Positions 30,641-42,759 are shown, counted from the first letter of the stretch. The stretch: DNA of 64,000 bases from Diphasiastrum complanatum (GCA_029204225.1 CM055107.1:25879391-25943390); one strand, 5' to 3'. Numbers and translations are program-made. The notes: generated by a model not told the origin, from the sequence alone.

Positions 30641-31039
30641 ATGGCTTGAAATTAGCAACATAGCCATATACACCAAAATTTGCCTATACGCAAAAATTTG
30701 CCTTTTAATTTGCTTGAAATTAGCAACACAACTACTTCATGGAGGATCAAGAAACAAACATCAGTTGTTCCATCATCTACAAAATTACATCACATGGATT
30801 CCTCATCGTCAACTTGAGAAGTTGTGTGGCTATAAGTGTTACTAAATGATCTGTGGATCGTGATCATACTAGATCATGATCATACAACAACAATGTCCAA
30901 TCATCTAATGTGATAATCAAAGTTGCATAGCTCTTATGTGCAACCCTCATGTTTCACTTCAAAAAATAGCACATTGATTCACATTATCATTATGTTAGAC
31001 TCTCATAATCCATGGGAGAAAAAGGTGGGCACTAACCTA

Positions 31040-31155
31040 TCGTGCAAGAAAGACTGTCGCAGAAAATATTCTCACTAAAGTTTTGCCAATGGAAAAGTTC
31101 ATAAATCTAAGAAACCTGCTTGGCTTCAACTTTGAAGACATAGACATGTCTTGAG
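31040..31155 (+). pseudogene. Copia RNase H C-terminal relic
   Basis: VAENILTKVLPMEKFINLRN followed by LLGF, ending near the TGA at 31149. This is the usual end of a copia polyprotein (VADILTKALP). Confidence 0.65.
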
Positions 31156-31601
31156 TATACCTAAGACGGGAAGTTTGATATCTTTGTAATTCAAGGAGTA
31201 TATTCAGAATCTGATTACAAACAACAAACTATAAGAAATGATTAATTACAAATACTGCTTAAAAATCAAAAGACTAGCCATAATATACAACAGCAGAATA
31301 GAATTGATAAAGTAGAGCGGAATATGGCAAATGATGGAGATAAAGTTCGTATATGATCTACACAGTGTAGCTTATTTTATCTCAGGGTTGTTGTAATCCT
31401 GTAATTCAGAGAAAGTACAATGGTATCTGTTACAACAAATTTGTCTTTATCTTCGTTTGACTTTGGGTGGACTTTGGGTGTCTGTTAGGTCGCTGTGTAA
31501 TCCTACTGTTGTGTAGATTCTAGGTAAGATGATCCGATTCTGCAGCGGCGCAGCTGGTCAAATCCACAACAGGAGTCCCCAAAATCTGTTGTCTGGATTA
31601 T
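31156..31601. other. 3' flank of the receptor kinase gene
   Basis: Non-coding. The kinase transcript should end here on the minus strand; no convincing polyadenylation signal was picked out. Confidence 0.3.
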
Positions 31602-34031
31602 TCATGTTGGCAATTCTTCTTCGACTGACAACTTGAAAAGCTCTAATTCAGAATTGTTCCTCTCAGCCTCCAAATAGCTTAGAGTCTTTGGGACCGGCGG
31701 ATCAGTGACTTGTAGAGTGCCTTCAAGGATCTGCAGTACCCTTGCCATGGAAGGCCTGTTGATTTCTTCGTCTTGAATGCACCATATGGCAACCAAAACT
31801 GCAATCTTCAGCTGTTCTACATTAAAATTTCCACACAGTTTGATGTCTACCAGTGACGAGAAGTCTCCTAGCCGGGCTTTTTTGCATGCCCAGAGAGGGA
31901 AGTAACACTTTTCCAGAATAGAATTACTTACGTCCAAATTTCTCCGTCCACTGATGATTTCCAAGAGAGTCATACCATAGCTGTAGACATCAGCTTTGGC
32001 TGTGATAGGTAGGCTGGAAAGCCACTCTGGTGCCAGGTAGCCTCTCGTGCCCCGCATGATTGTGATCACCCGGCTGAACTCTCTGCCCATCAACTTGGCC
32101 ACGCCAAAATCTGAAACTTTGGGACAAAAATTAGCATCCAATAGTATGTTTTCAGGTTTGATGTCACAGTGTATGATGCAGCTACTGCATTCTTCGTGCA
32201 GATACACGATTCCCCGTGCAGTGCCCAGAGCTATCGCAAATCGCGTTTCCCAATCTAGAACAATATGTGGCTGTTCTCCAGGCTTTGTAAACAGAAGGGA
32301 GTTGAGAGATCCATTGGGCATGTATTCGTAAACTAGAAGCCTGTGCATATCTTCAGCACAGAAGCCACGAAGTCTCACAAGGTTGACATGCTGAATTATC
32401 CCGATAGTCCGTATTTCTGTGCGGAAATCTTTGTCTCCTTGCTTCAGATTGTGAATCTTCTTCACCGCAATAATGGTGTGATCTTGAAGGGAGCCTTTGT
32501 AAACAGAACCGAATCCACCGGTGCCAAGCTTCTCGCTGAAATTGCCTGAGGCCTTTTTTAGCTCTTTGTACGAGAATTTTTTCAGGATCCCGGAGACGTA
32601 TTCTGAGGATTGCCTGTCTGCAAAACGTTTTCTCGGACGAATTCCCCACAAAAGAAGTGCAACTGTTACTAGTAGGACAGATGCACACCCAGCCAAATAA
32701 AAAATCCAACGTGTTTTTGTTTTCCTCCCTCGGCCCTTCGAAAGAGGGAGCTGATTATTTGGTGATTGCTCCGTGTAGTTCACTCGCAGAAAGAAATTAT
32801 GGTTGATATCAGGGGAAGTCTTGCCATTTAACAGAGGCCCGTAGTGCAATGAGCAGGTGCTAGGTCCTCCATCGAAAGAAAATCCTAAGCAGGTACAATC
32901 GCGTATGCAAGAAGCTTCGCACCAGGCTTGGTCGTGGCCAATATAAGATCTCACAGATGATCCCACGCCGCTCCCTTGATCGTAATACGTATTGTTTAGA
33001 AAGGAAAACTCCTTTGCGTTGCAGTCCCAACTGAGCTTTGTCACGCATCCCATGGACCAATCCCCTTCGCTCCATCCCGTAGGATCAAACGGCTTGAACC
33101 CCTGCGGGCAGCTGCAGAAGGGTGTGGAATCGCTATTACAGATTCCGTTTTGGCCACAAAGATGTTCTACGTTGCATGGATCATGGGGTGCTTTCCAGAT
33201 GACGTACCACCAGCCATTGATAGTGTCCCAGGTGCGGATGTAGAAGGTACCGTCAGACTCAAGAACGAAATGCGAGAGCGCCATGGGCGTCTTCCTATCA
33301 AACCATGCAAAGTAAGGACGTCCAGAATCGTTCCTGAAGAAGAAGTCGAAAAGGGCGTTGTAATTCATGTCTGGAATGCCAGACCAGATGTGTCCATTCC
33401 AGACACCACTGGTCCAATATTCCGTGGTTGCGTTCCAAACAGACACCTCTGCAGTTGTCTGAAGCATTCGAAAGGAGAAACGTCCCTCAGCTGGATCAGC
33501 AAGGGATTTGGAGGCGATAATACTTGAGCCTAGATAAAATTTCATGCCTGGCATCCAAGTGTCTGTGGGGTAATCGAAGCTTTGCCATATTGGACTCCCT
33601 GAGTTGTGAGTGAGTATAAGATTGCCGGTTTCTTGCAGAAGCATTGAGCTAATGTTCCTTCCACTTGTACCACTCATCCAAACACTGGTTTGATCAGGAT
33701 TGGAGATGATCAAGTTGCCATCCTGAGAGAATCTCAAGTGTGCACCATCCCTAGCAGGATGGTTTCTATTAGCCACCCAAATTCGTGTTTTGTTAGGGTT
33801 TCTAGAAAAAGATATTCCCAAATAGTTTCGATCAGGACCATGTGAGAAGAATTTGAGAGCGAAGGCATCATATCTGGAGACCAGAGTCTGGTTGGGCTGC
33901 AGGATGGATCCCAGGGCCAATGTTTCCACAATCTGCTCATTACTGTCCTGAAAATAGTGTGAAATCAAGACTATTAGGAGAAGAGAAAGGGCTGCCTGGG
34001 AAGATGAGCACCAACGAGTTGCAAGCTTCAT
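31602..34031 (-). CDS. G-type lectin S-receptor-like serine/threonine-protein kinase (809 aa, intronless)
   Basis: A plasma-membrane receptor kinase of the SD2/At2g19130-like group, probably sensing an extracellular ligand and signalling by phosphorylation. Residues 1-29 are a signal peptide. A bulb-type lectin domain spans about 40-155, an S-locus glycoprotein domain about 195-290 (WTSGVWNG), an EGF-like Cys cluster about 284-310 and a PAN/apple domain about 337-420. The transmembrane helix is about 441-464. The kinase domain is about 497-770, with GTGGFG (503-508), Lys524, HCDIKPEN (catalytic Asp623), DFG (641-643) and APE (667-669). Cys replaces Arg before Asp623, so it is a non-RD kinase, as usual in this group. 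Length and motifs are complete with no stop. The ATG at 34031 precedes a good signal peptide. The ligand is unknown. Confidence 0.95.
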   Translation of the reverse strand: MKLATRWCSSSQAALSLLLIVLISHYFQDSNEQIVETLALGSILQPNQTLVSRYDAFALKFFSHGPDRNYLGISFSRNPNKTRIWVANRNHPARDGAHLRFSQDGNLIISNPDQTSVWMSGTSGRNISSMLLQETGNLILTHNSGSPIWQSFDYPTDTWMPGMKFYLGSSIIASKSLADPAEGRFSFRMLQTTAEVSVWNATTEYWTSGVWNGHIWSGIPDMNYNALFDFFFRNDSGRPYFAWFDRKTPMALSHFVLESDGTFYIRTWDTINGWWYVIWKAPHDPCNVEHLCGQNGICNSDSTPFCSCPQGFKPFDPTGWSEGDWSMGCVTKLSWDCNAKEFSFLNNTYYDQGSGVGSSVRSYIGHDQAWCEASCIRDCTCLGFSFDGGPSTCSLHYGPLLNGKTSPDINHNFFLRVNYTEQSPNNQLPLSKGRGRKTKTRWIFYLAGCASVLLVTVALLLWGIRPRKRFADRQSSEYVSGILKKFSYKELKKASGNFSEKLGTGGFGSVYKGSLQDHTIIAVKKIHNLKQGDKDFRTEIRTIGIIQHVNLVRLRGFCAEDMHRLLVYEYMPNGSLNSLLFTKPGEQPHIVLDWETRFAIALGTARGIVYLHEECSSCIIHCDIKPENILLDANFCPKVSDFGVAKLMGREFSRVITIMRGTRGYLAPEWLSSLPITAKADVYSYGMTLLEIISGRRNLDVSNSILEKCYFPLWACKKARLGDFSSLVDIKLCGNFNVEQLKIAVLVAIWCIQDEEINRPSMARVLQILEGTLQVTDPPVPKTLSYLEAERNNSELELFKLSVEEELPT

Positions 34032-34181
34032 AATATAGTGGTATGTGATATGCCAATGTTATTATCATCAGAACTGCATGGATGCAATCTTGTACCGTGA
34101 GATCAGTTGGCTGAGGGAGAGGACAGGCATAAAGTATTACAGGATGCAACAAGCCTAATATTTGTTTCTTATGAAGCTGGT

Positions 34182-34189
34182 TAAATATA
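34182..34189 (-). promoter_or_regulatory. Possible TATA box of the receptor kinase gene
   Basis: On the minus strand TATATTTA lies about 150 bp upstream of the start codon, in a plausible core promoter position. AT-rich DNA makes chance matches common. Confidence 0.3.
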
Positions 34190-34338
34190 GTTATAATGGA
34201 TTGTTGTGTCACATTATGGGTAAACATAATTTATTTCCCATAATCTGTCGTTCACATGTAACTTTTGAAAACCTTTGTTCCATAGTTCAGCTAATTTTAG
34301 AAATTTAAAAATAAGGGAATTAGCCTGAAAATTGACAA

Positions 34339-34478
34339 CAATCCATCACAACACAAGGTCATGACAATGGGTCGCACAAGTCTGAAAATTATTCTCGACT
34401 CCTGATAGCAATCCATTCCATCACATCAGGTAATGGCGATGGGTCGTACAAGTTTGAAGATTATTGGCCGGTCTTGGC
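34339..34478. repeat. Diverged tandem duplication, about 70-bp unit
   Basis: CAATCCATCACA...GGGTCGCACAAGT starting at 34339 recurs as CAATCCATTCCA...GGGTCGTACAAGT from 34409. It lies upstream of the kinase promoter. Confidence 0.6.
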
Positions 34479-34970
34479 TTGTGGCTAACAAGATTGGTTC
34501 GCCAAGATTGGTTCAGGAAAAGTATTCCTCATGGCCATTACCTACTACTACATAATAAAGAAAACAAACTAGTTCATATAATTATGATGCAATTCTCGCT
34601 CAAAATTCTTAGTCATTGGAAATAAAATAAGTTCCTGTAGTCATTGGTAGCTATTCATTTCCTATAGACATCGTGCTATTTATTTTGAAATGACAAAACA
34701 AATATGTACTATAACTAGAGGAATCTCTTTGACCATATTGCTATTTATCTCCTAAAAATTCAATTTCTTAAAATATGCAGAATCTAATTGCGGGGGCGAG
34801 ATCTACCATGTATTCCACCAACTTTTTTTATGGAGTCACCATATACCCAATGACCTTACCCTCATCAATGAACAATGGTGGAGAATGCTTTATCATGGAA
34901 TAGAGATAATGATGCCACGCTCCATGCATTATTGATTGTTTGCTGGGTATTTGATTGCAAAGGCCCTACA
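34479..34970. other. Intergenic DNA upstream of the receptor kinase
   Basis: AT-rich and no gene recognised. Confidence 0.3.
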
Positions 34971-35128
34971 TCCTCAATCACAATCATCCCTTTTTTTCAT
35001 CCTCATTGCCCATTATCATCTTTGCTTATTATGACCAATGTCACAATCATCCTCAATCACAATCATCCCTTTTTTCCATCCTCATTGCCCATTATCATCT
35101 TTGCTTATTATGACCAATGTCATGAGTC
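34971..35128. repeat. Two-copy tandem repeat, 79-bp unit
   Basis: TCCTCAATCACAATCATCCC at 34971 and again at 35050. The units are nearly identical through GCTTATTATGACCAATGTCA, so the duplication is recent. Confidence 0.85.
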
Positions 35129-35678
35129 GCGAGTCTCGACTTTATGAGTCTTTGACATTTTGATTCATCTAAAAATATTTTGAGCACATTTTCTCGATGA
35201 AACATACCTTTAGAGTAAAAAATCTTATAGGAATTGAGCCCACCGACATCTTGATTCATCTAACGAATCACAACACATCTAACAAACCTAAGGCAAAATC
35301 CTCCAAAAAGTAAGTGTTGTCTGCATAAATACAAGTAAATTTCCATAGGCGAAAAAGGCGACACTGTGTTTTTACACGTGATTTGTGACAAACGAAAAAG
35401 GCGACACTGTCCTACAACTACAAAATGCCGAAGGTGCCCTTACATAAAAGCGAAGGCACCCTGTAAAGCAAATCTTAAGGCATTTATCAAAGTGTCGCAT
35501 TTTTCGCATCTTCACCAACGTTCATTTCAACAAAGGCTGACGTCGTGACCTTCTCACGCTCATCCCATGCAACTGTGCTAACATATATGACAATGACAGC
35601 AGCCACCCACGATCTCCTACAGACAACACATCCACTTTGTACTTTCTTCATCTACACACCTGTAAAAGTACGTATATA
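35129..35678. other. Intergenic DNA
   Basis: Contains the repeated string CGAAAAAGGCGACACTGT near 35350 and 35394. No gene recognised. Confidence 0.3.
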
Positions 35679-36417
35679 TGTTGGATACCATCTGCGTATC
35701 CAGTAAGTGTGTGTGAAAGATAATAACTATAACTTTAGAAGCTTATCAGAGATAGATGACGTAGATGCTTTCGCACATCGATTCATTATATTGTCAATAA
35801 TAGGTTTATTTCTTTTATAGATTGGATTAGCTTTGTGAAGCACGCGGTTTCATCCGCTATTGTCTTGTGCACACCAGCATTATTGACTTGTATATTTTGC
35901 TATACTTAATATGATTACAGCTCTGTTTGTTCTGCGTTCAGACTTATGTCAATATTGCTATGCTTTTCTATATTTAGTCTGACTTTCTTATTGCTTATTC
36001 TGGTAGTCTGTTCTTAGCGAATTATTATTAGTCTAGTTGTTCGCGACTAGTATTTAGTCTTGCTTTTCGCGACTAATTCACGACTGATTATTAGTCGAAC
36101 TCAGTCTAGCTCTTCGCGAATAATTCACGACAGATAATTTGTCTAGTTGTTCGTGACACATTATCCTTCTGATGTTTTGTTGCTTAATGTTTGACTACTT
36201 AATCGGATTCAACGTGATTTCTATCACGAACATTCTGTTCGTGTCTGATAGGCTTAGTCATGCTTAGGGAAAGAGTGAGGTAGCTCATTCCGCTGCGCAC
36301 GAACACTTTCCGTTCGAGTTTATTTCTTGTTCGAGTTTCGAGTTCGCTTCTTTTCGTGTTCGTTTCCTTGAGAGCTATTTTCGTTCCTCACACTCACACA
36401 CCCTCTTTCACCCAACA
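35679..36417 (+). repeat. 5' LTR of copia A
   Basis: Likely TGTTGGATACC to CCCAACA, 739 bp, with TG...CA termini and the PBS directly after. The 5' boundary is inferred because no partner LTR exists. It holds repeated TTCGCGAC/TTCGCGAA motifs between about 36010 and 36160. Confidence 0.6.
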
Positions 36418-36430
36418 TGGTATCAAAGCA
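36418..36430 (+). promoter_or_regulatory. Primer binding site of copia A
   Basis: TGGTATCAAAGCA, one base off the usual TGGTATCAGAGC, follows the LTR end. Confidence 0.8.
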
Positions 36431-36571
36431 ATTTTTGTAGCCTGATAAGCTTCCACAGTACAAGACTCTACCAGCCGATAGAGTAATTGTCCTCTTGTTC
36501 TGTAATTCAGTACTAGATTTTCATACTTAGGTCACTGATAGTTTCTCCTATCACCTAGACTAATCTTCCAC

Positions 36572-37243
36572 ATGGATTCCCAAGGGAAAGCCAGTCCTAT
36601 TATGGACAAGCTTGATGGAGCCAATTACCATCTGTGGAAATTTAAGATGAAAACTGTACTAATGGCTAAAGAATTGTACGACGTTGTTACAGGTGCAGAA
36701 GGGAAACCCGAAGTAGACAACGCAACAATCGCCAGATGGAAGCTGAATTATGGAAAGGCTTTCGCGTTGATCATCCGCAACATTTCAGATACTCAAATCG
36801 ACCATGTATCCGAGGCCTAGACATCCAAAGAAGTCTGGGACATCTTAAGCACACTATACGAAGTGCGAGATAAAGCTTCCAAGCTACATCTCAAAAAGAA
36901 ATTTTACTCCCTCAAGATGGCGAATGGTGATTCCCTACAGAATCCCATCAACCAATTCAAGAACCTGCTGAAGCAAATGGCCGTTGTCGGATCTATCATA
37001 GACAATCAAGATGTAGTGATGCAACTGCTTACAAGCTTGCCAAGCGCATACGACAGCTCGGTGATGATCATCACAACACATCTAGAACTGGCTCTTTCGA
37101 GAGTCATTACTATGTTGTTGCAGGAAGACACGCGGAGGAACGAAACCTCAAGTTCCTCAGTTGATTCTCATGCTTTGTACACCAACAAGAGCACGACTAA
37201 GCAGAAGAAGAAGAAAGACCCGAATCAAACAAAACAAAACTAG
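36572..37243 (+). pseudogene. Copia A gag
   Basis: MDSQGKASPIMDKLDGANYH, LWKFKMKTVLMAKELYDVV, GKAFALIIRNISDTQID, KEVWDILSTLYEVRDKAS and a Lys-rich tail. The Trp of NYHLWKF is intact here, unlike in elements B and C. One TAG sits at about 36818, and another at 37241 ends this stretch. The knuckle CRYCKRNNHKIQDC follows in the same frame at about 37298-37338. Confidence 0.9.
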
Positions 37244-38653
37244 AAACCAACATAGCACAAAGAACGGTCAAATCCGCAGACGAAGATAAAGCTGTTCTGT
37301 AGATACTGCAAGCGAAACAACCACAAAATTCAAGACTGCCGAAAACTGCAAGCAAAAAACAACAGCAAGGGGCAGTCGAATCAAGTGGCAAATGCAGCTA
37401 CAGAAGCTCCACAGCCTATTCAAGAAGCGGATCATGATGCCTTCATGACCAGCCATCACGGAGCATGCAACGACAGTTCTTGGTTCCTGGATTCTGGTGC
37501 CACTCAACTGACCAGTCTCATTGATTGTTTTGAGTCCTGTACACCTTACAGTACCAATAAATATGTTCACCTTCGCGACAATAGCACACAAGCTATTAAA
37601 GGTGAAGGTACTGTGAGATTGAACTTTGCAAATGATCAATCTAAACTACTCTCTAAAGTCCTATATGTACCAAATGTATCTACGAATCTGCTCTCTGTTA
37701 GCAGAATCATAGATCTAGGACGTAGAGTAGAATTCGAATGTGATCAGTGCAAAGTTGTTGATAGGACATGCAAGATCCTAGCACTCAGAAAGAGACATGG
37801 ATACTTGTATAGATTAAGTCATTGCTTTTCTGCCTCTAGTCAAACGTTCAGTACTTCTATTCATGCAAATAAAAGTTTATTTTGGCATTATAGACTTGGT
37901 CACTTGAATCATGTTGCTGTACAACAAATGTCTAGACAATCTATTATTCTTGATCTCGACTATCCTCGTGATAAAGTCGAGTTACATGTCTGTCAAGACT
38001 ATCTAGTTGGTAAACATACTAGGAAACCATTTAAATCAAGCCATTAGCATATTGCTAGAGGATTGTTAGACATTGTACATTTAGACATTTGTGGCCCGAT
38101 GAAAAATCCTTCGCTGAAGGATGCAAAGTATTTTATAACTTTTATTGATGAATTTTCCAAAAGGACTATGGTGTACTTTATAAAGAAGAAATCAGAAGCC
38201 TTCAACTGCTTCAGAATCTTTAAGGAGCGTGCATAAAAAGAGAGTGGAAGGATGATCAAGGCCCTAAGGTCAGACAATGGCGGAGAATATATCTCTATCA
38301 AGTTTAAGGAGTACTGCCAAAGCCAAAGCATTGAACAACAATTCATCACTTTTTACAATCCTCAGTCTAATGGTTTAGCCGGGAGGAAGAACCGTACCCT
38401 GGTTGAATCAGCCAAATGTATGCTAGCACATGCATCGCTGCCCAAGAGATTCTGGGCCGAAGCTGTCTCCACTGCAGCTTACATCCAGAACAGATGTTCG
38501 ACCAAGGCCCTCTCAGGCAAGACACCCCATGAGGTGTGGACAGGCTCTAAGCCTTCTGTGAAGAACCTAAGAGTGTTTGGATGCATTGCCTACACGCAGA
38601 TCCTGAAAGACACGAGGAGAAATTGGACTTCCAAGGTCTCAAGACCATCCTGA
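37244..38653 (+). pseudogene. Copia A protease and integrase
   Basis: SSWFLDSGATQLTSL keeps the catalytic DSGA. VLYVPNVSTNLLSVSRIIDL, then LFWHYRLGHLNHVAVQQMS and a zinc-binding part follow. Integrase runs ITFIDEFSKRTMVYF, ALRSDNGGEYISIKFKEY, then NGLAGRKNRTLVE and KPSVKNLRVFGCIAY. All lie in the frame of gag, interrupted by stops near 38046 and 38234. The catalytic D, D and E region (DNGGEY and the NRTLVE helix) is present. Confidence 0.9.
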
Positions 38654-40040
38654 TTGGATATACTTCATCTGATAATACATACAAACTGTATGATCCTGAT
38701 ACCCAACAAATCTTGTATAGCCGAGATACAGTCTTTATCGAGGATTAGCATCGACATCAAAGGCAAGGATATTGCTCTAAGAGAACCTTCATCACCTGCC
38801 ATTCACACGAAAATCCGAGCTTCTAGCTCAGGCGTGTCCATTGTCGACCCACTATTTGACAATGAATCAGACGAAGATGTTGTTGTTACCCAACAACAAG
38901 TCTCAAGAGTGGTTCATCAGTCGAATCCTCCCAAAAGATAAAGCCGAGTGCGCATGCCTTCCACAAGGTATGCTTCTGAGTCTGCATGTCTCTTGATACA
39001 GGAACCGACGACAGTCGAAGAGGCACTCAGCCAACCAGACTATGATATCTAGAGAGAAGCTATGGACAGAGAGTATTCTTCTATGATCAAGAACTAGACA
39101 TGGTCACTAGTCGAAGTACCTATTGGCTGCAATATCATTGATTGCAAATAGATCTTTAAGATCAAATAAAATGTCAATGGAACATTTGATCGAAGGAAGG
39201 CAAGACTGGTAGCACGAGGATTCACTCAGATCCCCAACGTCGACTACAGCGAGACTTTTAGTCCAGTAGTCAACGATCCGAGCCCTCCTATCTTATGTTG
39301 CAGCTGCCGACCTCAAAGTACATCAACTTGATGTACAAATAACTTATCTGAATGGAGTTATACAAGAAGACATCTACATGATCCAGCCCGAAAATACGTT
39401 TTGGAAGATATGAAAAATCATGTCTGTAAACTCCATAAAGCACTCTACGGCTTGAAACAATCTGCTAGAGCTTGGTTTCAGAGGATTAACACATTCCTCA
39501 TCGAACAAGGTTTTCAACCAAGCACTGCTGATTGCAACATTTATTCCAAGTCAGTGCAGCAATCCTTCATTATCATCACCTTATATGTGGATGATACGTT
39601 GCTTTTCAGCAACAATACCAATTTGGTCAAGGATACTAAGCATATGTTGTTTTTAGAGTTCGACATGACTGATCTGGGCGAAGCTCACTTATGTTTGGAC
39701 ATTCAGATCCACAGAGACAGAGCGAGGCGACTGATCTATATCACTCAACAAAGGTATCTTCACAATGTTCTTAACAAATACAATCTAATGAATTGTAAAT
39801 CAGCTCACTCACTGATGGATCCAGACCTGCATTTGTCAAAGGACCAAAGTCCCCATACCAAGCAGGAAGAGGAGCAAATGAGAGAGTATCCTTATCGATC
39901 GATACTTGGATCTCTCATGTATGCAATGGTCAGACATTTCTTTTGTAGTAAGCTCACTCAGCCAATATATGGCTAATCCTGGCATTACCCATTGGAAGGC
40001 TCTCATAAGAGTCATGAGGTATATTCGAGCTACATAGAGC
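38654..40040 (+). pseudogene. Copia A reverse transcriptase, start of RNase H
   Basis: After a frameshift: IGYTSSDNTYKLYDPDTQQI, then YSSMIKN-stop-TWSLVEVP, [20 protein letters not shown] and TFSPVV, followed by a deletion of bases. VCKLHKALYGLKQSARAWF and IITLYVDDTLLFSNN (39572-39620) keep the catalytic YVDD. SILGSLMYAM and HWKALIRVMRYIRA end the recognisable part. Confidence 0.85.
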
Positions 40041-42010
40041 AAGACTACTACGTAGTCATCAACTCAGGAGCGACTTCACACATTACCTGCAACAAGAAGG
40101 TCTTGGTCAACTACAGAGAATTTGAAAACAACAGAGCAGTGATTCTAGGTGACATGAGCTGACACAATGTCAAAGGCATCGGGACTCTATAGCTACGAAC
40201 ATTGTCAAGACAAGTAGAGCTTCTAGGAGCACTCTATGTACCCTCACTAAGAAGAGACCTCCTATCTGTATCAAAGATGGTGGATCTTGGAATTCGAGTC
40301 CTGTTCGATGGCAATGTATGCCGGATGATCGAGGACGGAACAAACAAGCTGCTGACTATCGGGTCCAAAGAAGGTAACCTGTACCAAGCCAAGGTTATCA
40401 ACAGTTCTGATAGCATATTGAATGCATTAGAAAATTAAGACCAACTTTGGCATAGAAGAAAGTATCATCTGAACATGAGAAGTCTCTACGACATGAGCAG
40501 AAAAGATATTGTCACAAGTCTGAAGATATCCAAACCCGACACCAACTTCTATGAAGCCTGCCAAAAGGGCAAACATCATCGAAGTCCATTTGTGCATAAG
40601 GAAAAAGAGCCAAGGAAGTGCTTGAGCTTGTCCACTCAGATATTTGTGGATCGATGAAAGTCGATTCGCTCTCAAGATTGAGGTACTTCTTGACATTCAT
40701 TGATGACTACAACTAGATGACAACAATCTATTATCTAAAGACAAAATTCGGAGTGTTTGACTCTTTCAAAAAGTTCATGGCATTCGCAAAGAGACACACC
40801 TCGAATCTGGTCTGACAATGGAGGTGAGTACAAGAGCAAGGAGTTCTCAAAATTCTGTCAAGAACAATAAATAGAGCATCAGTTCACTTTTGCATACACA
40901 CCAGAATACAATGGTGTCGCAGAAAGAAGAAACACGATGCTAATCAAAGGAGCCAAATGCATGATGGCACAAGCTTAGTTGCCGAGTCAATTTTGGGCCG
41001 AGGCAATAGTTGTAGCCGTACATCTGTAGACGTACATCTGTAGAACAGATAAACAACGATAGCCCTGAAAAACAAGACACGTATGAGATGTGGACAGACA
41101 AAAGGCTCGGATGTGCAGCATACAAGTACATACCAAAAAAAAAAAAACAAGCTCGACGAAAAGTCGAAGCAAACAATCATGGTCTGCAACCCAACCTCAA
41201 AGAAAGTTGTGTCGAGTAGAGATGTGAAGTTCGATGAATCCACATTTCCAAGATTGAAGGAAGAAAAGGGCCATGAGATCTTCACACTGTTGCCAATTCA
41301 AGAGGGAGATTGAGGACAAACATCAACACAGAATGTCGAGTCCCAAACTCCAAAGAAGGAAGTCGAAGATCAAGCCGTCGAAGAAGATACAAACCAACAG
41401 CAACAAACATGACCAAGAAGGTCAACAAGAGAAAGAAGACTTCCAGATCGGTACAGTAACAATCTTCAATGGAGCGAAGATGTAGATGTCGAATACTGCA
41501 GCTTGACTAAAGAACCGACAACATATCAAGAAGCTATCGAGAGTCCAGAGGGAGAATTCTGGAAGCAAGCAATGTCGGAAGAGATCGAATCAATGAGGCA
41601 GAATGAGGCATGGACACTAGAGCCATTGCCTGAAGATAAAAATATCATCGATTGCAAATGGGTTTATAAACGAAAAATGAAATCAAATGACATTGTCAGA
41701 CGTTACAAGGCCAGACTTGTCGCCAAGGGCTACACGCAAAGGTACGACATCGACTACTTTGATATGTACTCACAAGATGACAAGCATTCAACTACTACTT
41801 GCATACACAACAAACACAATCTAGAAATTGTTGAATTAATACTTTCCATTGAACTTACATATATCCTAAACATGGGAGTAAAAGAGACACAAATTTTGAT
41901 CTCAAAACAGCCTTTCTCCACGGAGATCTAGAGGAAGAAATCTTCAAGAAGCAGCTTGAAGGATTCGTAGACCCCGACAATTGACAATATGTCTGTCGGT
42001 TGCAGATTCA
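40041..42010 (+). mobile_element. Truncated copia element D (protease to RT), same family as C
   Basis: Collinear with C from 58460 to about 60365. It starts with YYVVINSGATSHITCNKKVL (Asn where the protease Asp should be). It continues with ALYVPSLRRDLLSVSKM, NMRSLYDMSRKDI and YEACQKGKHHRSPF, then a broken integrase (SDNGGEYKSKEF by frameshift). The RT start reads EEIESMRQNEAWTLEPLP, CKWVYKRKMKSND and YKARLVAKGYTQRYDIDYF. It ends near LQIQIDLAM. Many stops and small deletions. No LTR. Confidence 0.85.
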
Positions 42011-42759
42011 AATCGATCTAGCAATGAAGACACTACTCAAGTCAACAAGGTAAATAATAAACATGCATGTTTTTTTGTTCATAAAGACTTTGTTACGATA
42101 GGTTAAATATGACTTTGAATATTGTGGTAAAGTGACATGTACTTGATGTTTGTTTATCGTAGAAAAACTAATTTCAAGATAAAATATGATGCATATGCGT
42201 CAAGTGTGATGGACAAAAAATGCATGAAATATGCATTGTTGAAAATCATTTGTGGAAGTTTGGACGAAAAGATGAGGGTCAACCATCGAATTTGGAAGAC
42301 GTTGAGGTTTGTTAATTTACATGATTGTTTTTTTTTTATAATATTCGTCAATTTATATACGTCACTAATTGAATTTGTTTAATGTGTGTAGCCAATAAAT
42401 TGAATGCCATTCCACGGAGTTGATCCATCCGTGTTTAATTACAATCAACTTCAAGTTTTGATAGACATGAGAGAACAAAGAACGAAACAAATTCATGAAG
42501 CAAATACAATTGGAGAAACGAGTAATCAACTTGATTCTAATGATGATAATGATGATGAGGTGCAACATGACGAAGCAATGCACAATATATTTGAATCTTA
42601 CTTTGCAACAAATGAGAATGATGCTATGCATGCATCTTCTAATGAAAATGGAGATCACGAACAATTTGAGATTGATGAAGACGAGATTCTATTGATGAAG
42701 ACGAGATTGGTTTAACGTTTGAGTATATTTAACTAAGCTTATGTCCAATTTGGTTTGTA
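42011..42759 (+). pseudogene. CACTA element 5' region and acidic ORF
   Basis: Two open pieces: 42137-42382 (KTNFKIKYDAYASSVMDKKC, WKTLRFVNLH) and 42404-42715, a 103-codon acidic, Asn/Asp-rich frame (MPFHGVDPSVFNYNQLQVLI, NDDNDDEVQHDE). They sit directly before the tnp2 fragment. Acidic linkers are usual ahead of tnp2 in CACTA transposons. No CACTA terminus was found. Confidence 0.45.

Larger units (their letters stand above)
35679..40040 (+). mobile_element. Ty1/copia element A
   Basis: 5' LTR, PBS, then one gag-pol frame (frame of 36572) readable to about 38650 with few stops, followed by frameshifted RT. It breaks off inside RNase H at about 40040, where the protease region of element D begins. 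No 3' LTR. Same lineage as element B. Confidence 0.85.

Noticed and set aside
32047-33940. Several open frames antisense to or out of frame with the receptor kinase
   Set aside because: They overlap a complete 809-codon gene with all expected motifs and have no features of their own.
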